Shown here piece by piece: positions 60,368-64,000 of a DNA stretch of 64,000 bases (position 1 is the stretch's first letter; each line of letters begins with the position of its first letter). A program made the position numbers and the translations under genes. A model generated the notes under the pieces. That model did no database searches and was not told the origin of the DNA. It was given only the letters and a program-made list of their open reading frames with translations. Source of the DNA: JAVVHH01 sp963835135 (GTDB lineage: Bacteria > Pseudomonadota > Alphaproteobacteria > Acetobacterales > Acetobacteraceae); NCBI GenBank assembly GCA_963835135.1, contig CAWIEF010000002.1:186001-250000 (forward strand), read 5' to 3'.

Positions 60368-61603
60368 TCAGACGTAGCCCATCGTCTTCTTCCAGTCGGC
60401 CTCGAGTTGAAGGATCTCAGTCCAGCTTCCGGGCTGGATGTCGATGATGAACGGCAGTTTCGGCACCGTCTTGCCCCAACCGATCGCGTAATCGACGATC
60501 GTGTGATCGTCGCGCATCGTGATCTTGCCCGCCACGCCGAACGGACAGTCGATGGTCAGCCCGGTCATCGCCTCGGTCATCTTCTTGGTCTCGGCACTCC
60601 CCGCCTTCTTCGCCGCCGCTTCGAGGAACATCCAGCCAGTCGCGTTCTGCCAGGACCAATTGGTCGGATACTGATCCGTCTTCTTGCGGTACGCCTCACC
60701 CCAGGCCTTGTTGGCCGGCGTGTCCGGAAGGTTCTCCAAGTAGCGCGAACCGGCGTGCATATCGGCCGGCAGCGCCTGCACGGCCGTCAGCACCGGGTAG
60801 TCGCCCAAATTCGGGTTGAACATCGTCATCGCGCCGAATAGCCCGTAGACGTTGCCCTGGTTGACGAACGCCGACAGATCGCCCGCGAACTGCAACGAGA
60901 ACAGCGCGTTCGGCTTGGCTTGCAGCAGCTTGGTCAGCACCTCGGTGAAGTCGGGCTGACCCAGTTTCGGCCAAGCCTGGGTGATGATCTCGACGTCAGG
61001 CTTGAACTTTTTCACGAACTCGAAAAATTGCGTCGTCGTATCGTGGCCATAGGCATAATCCGGCGCGCAGGTAGCCCAACGCTTCCAGTTCTTTTCGGTG
61101 GCGACCGCCGCCGCGTATTTGCCGCCGACGATACTGTCGTGCACGCCTTGCCGCGCGCACCGGAACGCGGTCGGCGCCCGCAGCTTCGGATCGGCCGTCA
61201 GCGATGACGTCTCGCTCGACGTGTGCATGCACAGCACACCGAGATCGCGCACGACCTCCTGCACGGCAAATGCGCCGGACGACGCCTCCGCGTCCACCAG
61301 GATTTCGCATCCGTCGCTATTGATCAGCTCGCGGGCGACGCGGGCGGCCTCCTGCGGCTGTCCCTTGCTGTCTCGGACAATGAGCTCGATGGTTCGGCCC
61401 GCCAGCCCGCCTTGGGCGTTGATCCGGGCCACCTCGATCTCCGCCGCGGCGCGCTGGGAGGTTCCAAGCAGCGCGATCGGGCCGGACAGGATCGTGTTCA
61501 TCCCGACCCGGATGGTCCCGCTCTTGGCAGTCCCCTGCGCTCGCGCGACCGCCGGCAACGCCAGCGCCCCGCCCAATACCGCTCGCCGCGAGACTCCCGC
61601 CAT
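60368..61603 (-). CDS. livK: branched-chain amino-acid-type ABC transporter, substrate-binding protein
   Basis: A 411-residue periplasmic receptor (peripla_BP_6 fold). The start MAGVSRRAVLGGALALPAVA looks like a twin-arginine signal. IRVGMNTILSGPIALLG opens the first lobe. The ligand pocket is not the typical leucine one, and related proteins bind aromatic acids, amides or urea-like compounds, so the substrate is open. GGGGAGG precedes the ATG. It heads the operon livK-livH-livM-livG-livF. Confidence 0.9.
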   Translation of the reverse strand: MAGVSRRAVLGGALALPAVARAQGTAKSGTIRVGMNTILSGPIALLGTSQRAAAEIEVARINAQGGLAGRTIELIVRDSKGQPQEAARVARELINSDGCEILVDAEASSGAFAVQEVVRDLGVLCMHTSSETSSLTADPKLRAPTAFRCARQGVHDSIVGGKYAAAVATEKNWKRWATCAPDYAYGHDTTTQFFEFVKKFKPDVEIITQAWPKLGQPDFTEVLTKLLQAKPNALFSLQFAGDLSAFVNQGNVYGLFGAMTMFNPNLGDYPVLTAVQALPADMHAGSRYLENLPDTPANKAWGEAYRKKTDQYPTNWSWQNATGWMFLEAAAKKAGSAETKKMTEAMTGLTIDCPFGVAGKITMRDDHTIVDYAIGWGKTVPKLPFIIDIQPGSWTEILQLEADWKKTMGYV

Positions 61604-61710
61604 CGTTGCCTCCCCGCACCCGGTCACGCGTGCCGGGCTTATGCGAGGAGACTATCGCAGCGTTACTTCGCGCGCACAATCATTGCGGCGGGCGTGCCGA
61701 AGCCGCGCCT

Positions 61711-62985
61711 CTAGGTATTCATCGCGTCGAAGAAGTCCTGGTTGGTCTTGCTGTACTTCAGCTTGTCCAACAGGAAATCCATGCCGTCCGTCAGCCCCAT
61801 CGGGTTCAGAATTCGCCGCAGCACCCACATCTTCGAGAGTGTGCCGCGCTCGACCAGCAGCTCCTCCTTCCGCGTGCCGCTCTTGGTGATGTCGATCGCC
61901 GGGAACGTCCGCTTGTCCGAGAGCTTGCGGTCCAGCACGATCTCGCTGTTGCCCGTGCCCTTGAACTCCTCGAAGATCACCTCGTCCATCCGGCTGCCGG
62001 TGTCGATCAGCGCGGTCGCGATGATGGTCAGCGACCCGCCTTCCTCGATGTTGCGGGCCGCGCCGAAGAACCGCTTCGGCCGCTGCAGCGCATTGGCGTC
62101 CACGCCACCCGTCAGCACCTTGCCCGAGCTCGGCACGACCGTGTTGTAGGCGCGCGCCAGCCGCGTGATGCTGTCCAGGAGAATGACCACGTCGCGCTTG
62201 TGCTCGACCAGCCGCTTGGCCTTCTCGAGCACCATCTCGGTCACCGCCACGTGCCGCGTCGCCGGCTCGTCGAACGTGGAGGCGACGACTTCGCCCTTCA
62301 CGGTCCGGCTCATGTCGGTCACTTCCTCGGGCCGCTCGTCGATGAGCAGCACCAGCAGGAACACCTCCGGATGGTTCGCCGCCAAGGCCGTGGCGATGTT
62401 CTGCAGCATGACCGTCTTGCCGGTGCGCGGCGGTGCCACGATCAGCGCCCGCTGCCCCATCCCGATCGGCGCGATCAGGTCGATCACCCGCGGCGTCATG
62501 TCCTTGCCCGGGCCTTTGGCCACCGACTGGAAGTTCTCGACCTCCATCTTCAGCCGCCGCTCCGGATAGAGCGGCGTGAGGTTGTCGAAATTGATCCGGT
62601 GCTTGACCGCGTCGGGCGGCTCGAAGTTGATGGTGTTCAGCTTCAACAGCGAGAAATACCGCTCGCCATCCTTCGGCGCCCGGATCTGCCCCTCGACGGT
62701 GTCGCCGGTCCGCAGCGCGAAGCGGCGCACTTGGTTTGGGCTGATGTAGATGTCGTCCGGACCCGGCAGGAAGTTGGCCTGGCTGGAACGGAGGTATCCG
62801 AACCCATCCGGCATGATCTCGAGCGTGCCTTCGCCGTAGATCGCCTGGTCGCTGTCGGCCAGGTTCTTGAGGATCGCGACCATCATATCCTGCTTTCGCA
62901 GGCTCGATGCGTTCTCGACGTGGAGGGATTCAGCGTAACTCAGGAGATCGGCCGGAGGTTTGGCCTTCAACTCGGCGAGATGCAT
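61711..62985 (-). CDS. rho: transcription termination factor Rho
   Basis: Hexameric RNA helicase that ends transcription. The 424-residue protein has the N-terminal Rho_N helix domain (LAELKAKPPADLLSYAES), the RNA-binding domain with GFGYLRSS, Walker A APPRTGKT at 184-191, LIDERPEEV, and the R/Q-loop regions DSITRLARAYNTV and SGTRKEELL. Typical length and no insertions. A gene of its own between livK and hemJ on the same strand. Confidence 0.97.
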   Translation of the reverse strand: MHLAELKAKPPADLLSYAESLHVENASSLRKQDMMVAILKNLADSDQAIYGEGTLEIMPDGFGYLRSSQANFLPGPDDIYISPNQVRRFALRTGDTVEGQIRAPKDGERYFSLLKLNTINFEPPDAVKHRINFDNLTPLYPERRLKMEVENFQSVAKGPGKDMTPRVIDLIAPIGMGQRALIVAPPRTGKTVMLQNIATALAANHPEVFLLVLLIDERPEEVTDMSRTVKGEVVASTFDEPATRHVAVTEMVLEKAKRLVEHKRDVVILLDSITRLARAYNTVVPSSGKVLTGGVDANALQRPKRFFGAARNIEEGGSLTIIATALIDTGSRMDEVIFEEFKGTGNSEIVLDRKLSDKRTFPAIDITKSGTRKEELLVERGTLSKMWVLRRILNPMGLTDGMDFLLDKLKYSKTNQDFFDAMNT

Positions 62986-63126
62986 TCGGTCGCCTTATGG
63001 GATGGGGATAATCGCGCCGCTCGCTACTGCTGGACGCCGACCCGATGGGGGAGAAGGATGATCCGGGCCAGGACGGCCCTCATCGCGACGCCTCCAGTTG
63101 GCATCCTGGCACGCCGCCGTCAAGTG

Positions 63127-63582
63127 CTAGAATGGCTTGGCGATCACCATGATCACCGCGATGACCATGAGGACCGTCGGGACCTCGTTCGCATACCGGT
63201 AGAATCTATGGTCCTTCTGATTGCGGTCTTGCAAGAAATTCTTCCGCCACTTGCTGCAAGCCCCGTGGAAGCCCGACATCAACACGACCGCCAAGAACTT
63301 CACGTGCCACCAATTCAGCGGCCACCACGATACGACGCCGGGCGTCAGCACCAGCACGAGGCCGAAGAGCCACGTCGCAATCATGGCCGGCGTCATGATC
63401 TGCTTAAAAAGCCGGCGCTCCATGATCTTGAACCGCTCGCTCTCCACCGATCCCCGCGGCAGTGCGCAGTGATAGACGAACAACCGCGGCAGATAGAACA
63501 GCGCCGCCATCCAGGCGATGACCGAGATGACGTGGAACGATTTGGTCCAGGGATAGGCCGTCGACAGCGCCGACCAGATCAT
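63127..63582 (-). CDS. hemJ: protoporphyrinogen oxidase HemJ
   Basis: A 151-residue membrane protein of the HemJ family, which oxidises protoporphyrinogen IX in bacteria without HemG/HemY. Conserved features are FHVISVIAWMAALFYLPRLFVYH (His17 and the RLFVYH segment) over about 16-38, WWHVKF, and the C-terminal RYANEVPTVLMVIAVIMVI. Four membrane helices are visible. The ATG overlaps the stop of the HAD gene (ATGA). Its position next to rho is common in alphaproteobacteria. Confidence 0.95.
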   Translation of the reverse strand: MIWSALSTAYPWTKSFHVISVIAWMAALFYLPRLFVYHCALPRGSVESERFKIMERRLFKQIMTPAMIATWLFGLVLVLTPGVVSWWPLNWWHVKFLAVVLMSGFHGACSKWRKNFLQDRNQKDHRFYRYANEVPTVLMVIAVIMVIAKPF

Positions 63583-64000
63583 GCCGCTTGCCGCATCGCA
63601 CGTCGCAGCAGCACCGGGACTTCGGACAGCGACCGGATGATGGTTCCGCCCGCCGCCAGCTGCGCCGCGCCGTCCCCCTGCGGCACGAGGCAGAGGCACG
63701 CCATGCCGGCTGCCACCGCCGCCTGCGTGCCAGGCACGCTGTCCTCGATCACCACGCACGCCCCCGGTGGAACGCTCTCGGCGGCGGCCGCGCTCAGGAA
63801 CACGTCCGGCGCGGGCTTGCCGCGTCCGACGTCGTCGGCGCTATGCGCTCGCGGGAAAAGATGCATCAGGCCAGTCCGGCTGAACTTCGCCTCCATCTCG
63901 CGCATGCTGCTGTTCGACGCGACGCGGATGGGCAGCCCCATGGCCTTGATCGCCGCCAGCGCATCGGCCACCCCGGGCATCAGCTCGAGTTCAGCCGCCA
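63579..64000 (-). CDS. HAD-superfamily phosphatase/mutase, N-terminus cut by window edge
   Basis: The C-terminal 140 residues of a HAD-family hydrolase; the start and the DxD motif lie beyond the right edge. Motif II is VASNSS (threonine/serine), the Lys is in GKPAPDVFL, and the acid pair is VIEDSVPGTQAAVAAGM. This resembles the phosphoglycolate phosphatase / beta-phosphoglucomutase (YfdR/YieH) group. It is translated just before hemJ. Confidence 0.88.
   Translation of the reverse strand, partial: AAELELMPGVADALAAIKAMGLPIRVASNSSMREMEAKFSRTGLMHLFPRAHSADDVGRGKPAPDVFLSAAAAESVPPGACVVIEDSVPGTQAAVAAGMACLCLVPQGDGAAQLAAGGTIIRSLSEVPVLLRRAMRQAA

Noticed and set aside
1..64000. CRISPR arrays, tRNA/rRNA genes, insertion sequences, prophage
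   Set aside because: No direct-repeat arrays, tRNA-like clover patterns, transposase or integrase genes were seen on either strand by eye; a covariance-model search would be needed to exclude small RNAs.

Overview
The window is high-GC bacterial chromosome, packed with genes at both ends of which a gene is cut. The gene set is alphaproteobacterial: a ChvI/ChvG two-component pair beside pckA, a kinase-domain-only HprK, MucR, RapZ, TamA/TamB, OlsB, a GTTC-N7-GTTC direct-repeat SOS box at recA, and HemJ-type haem synthesis. With the flagellar export genes and overall content, a Rhodospirillales/Acetobacterales-type organism is the best guess, but this is inference. No rRNA, tRNA, CRISPR array, insertion sequence or prophage was seen. 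No gene-free stretch exceeds about 300 bases; the longest are 16784-17045 and 4148-4365.

0-6 kb: small-molecule and flavin metabolism (cut NtaA-type monooxygenase, secreted HSL-type esterase, SDR dehydrogenase, isocitrate lyase with a small leader gene, luciferase-like oxidoreductase, sulfite-oxidase-like molybdoenzyme). 6-13.4 kb: DMT exporter, then proA-nadD-rsfS and rlmH, interrupted by an opposite-strand secreted protein; a Crp/Fnr regulator; an endonuclease III gene with a one-base frameshift; DUF2934 and DUF2244 proteins; an XRE regulator. 13.5-26.3 kb: mostly minus-strand housekeeping operons: olsB-dehydrogenase-lnt, mucR, nfuA-nitroreductase-tsaB-rimI, a 5'-nucleotidase, and miaB-phoH-ybeY-corC with a PlsC-type acyltransferase upstream.

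26.4-34.6 kb: envelope assembly (tamA-tamB) followed by a serine carboxypeptidase and a small lipoprotein, then a NodS-like methyltransferase translated right after pckA. 36.3-43.5 kb: a regulatory block: HugZ-like protein, chvI-chvG, a perfect 16-bp parS site, then hprK-rapZ-EIIA(Man)-HPr-EI. The PTS proteins come without any sugar permease here, so they look like a regulatory phosphorelay next to the ChvIG acid/envelope sensor and pckA. The parS site suggests the window lies near the chromosome origin.

43.5-54 kb: glutathione transferase, psd-pssA phospholipid genes, cytidine deaminase and recA, then two divergent flagellar operons (fliO-fliP and flgB-flgC-fliE-fliQ-fliR-flhB). 52.5-64 kb: Baeyer-Villiger monooxygenase, small haem-related proteins, D-aminopeptidase, a complete branched-chain amino-acid type ABC transporter (livK-H-M-G-F order), rho, hemJ and a cut HAD phosphatase. 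Start/stop overlaps of four bases are common, four of them TTGA, so TTG starts are used regularly here.
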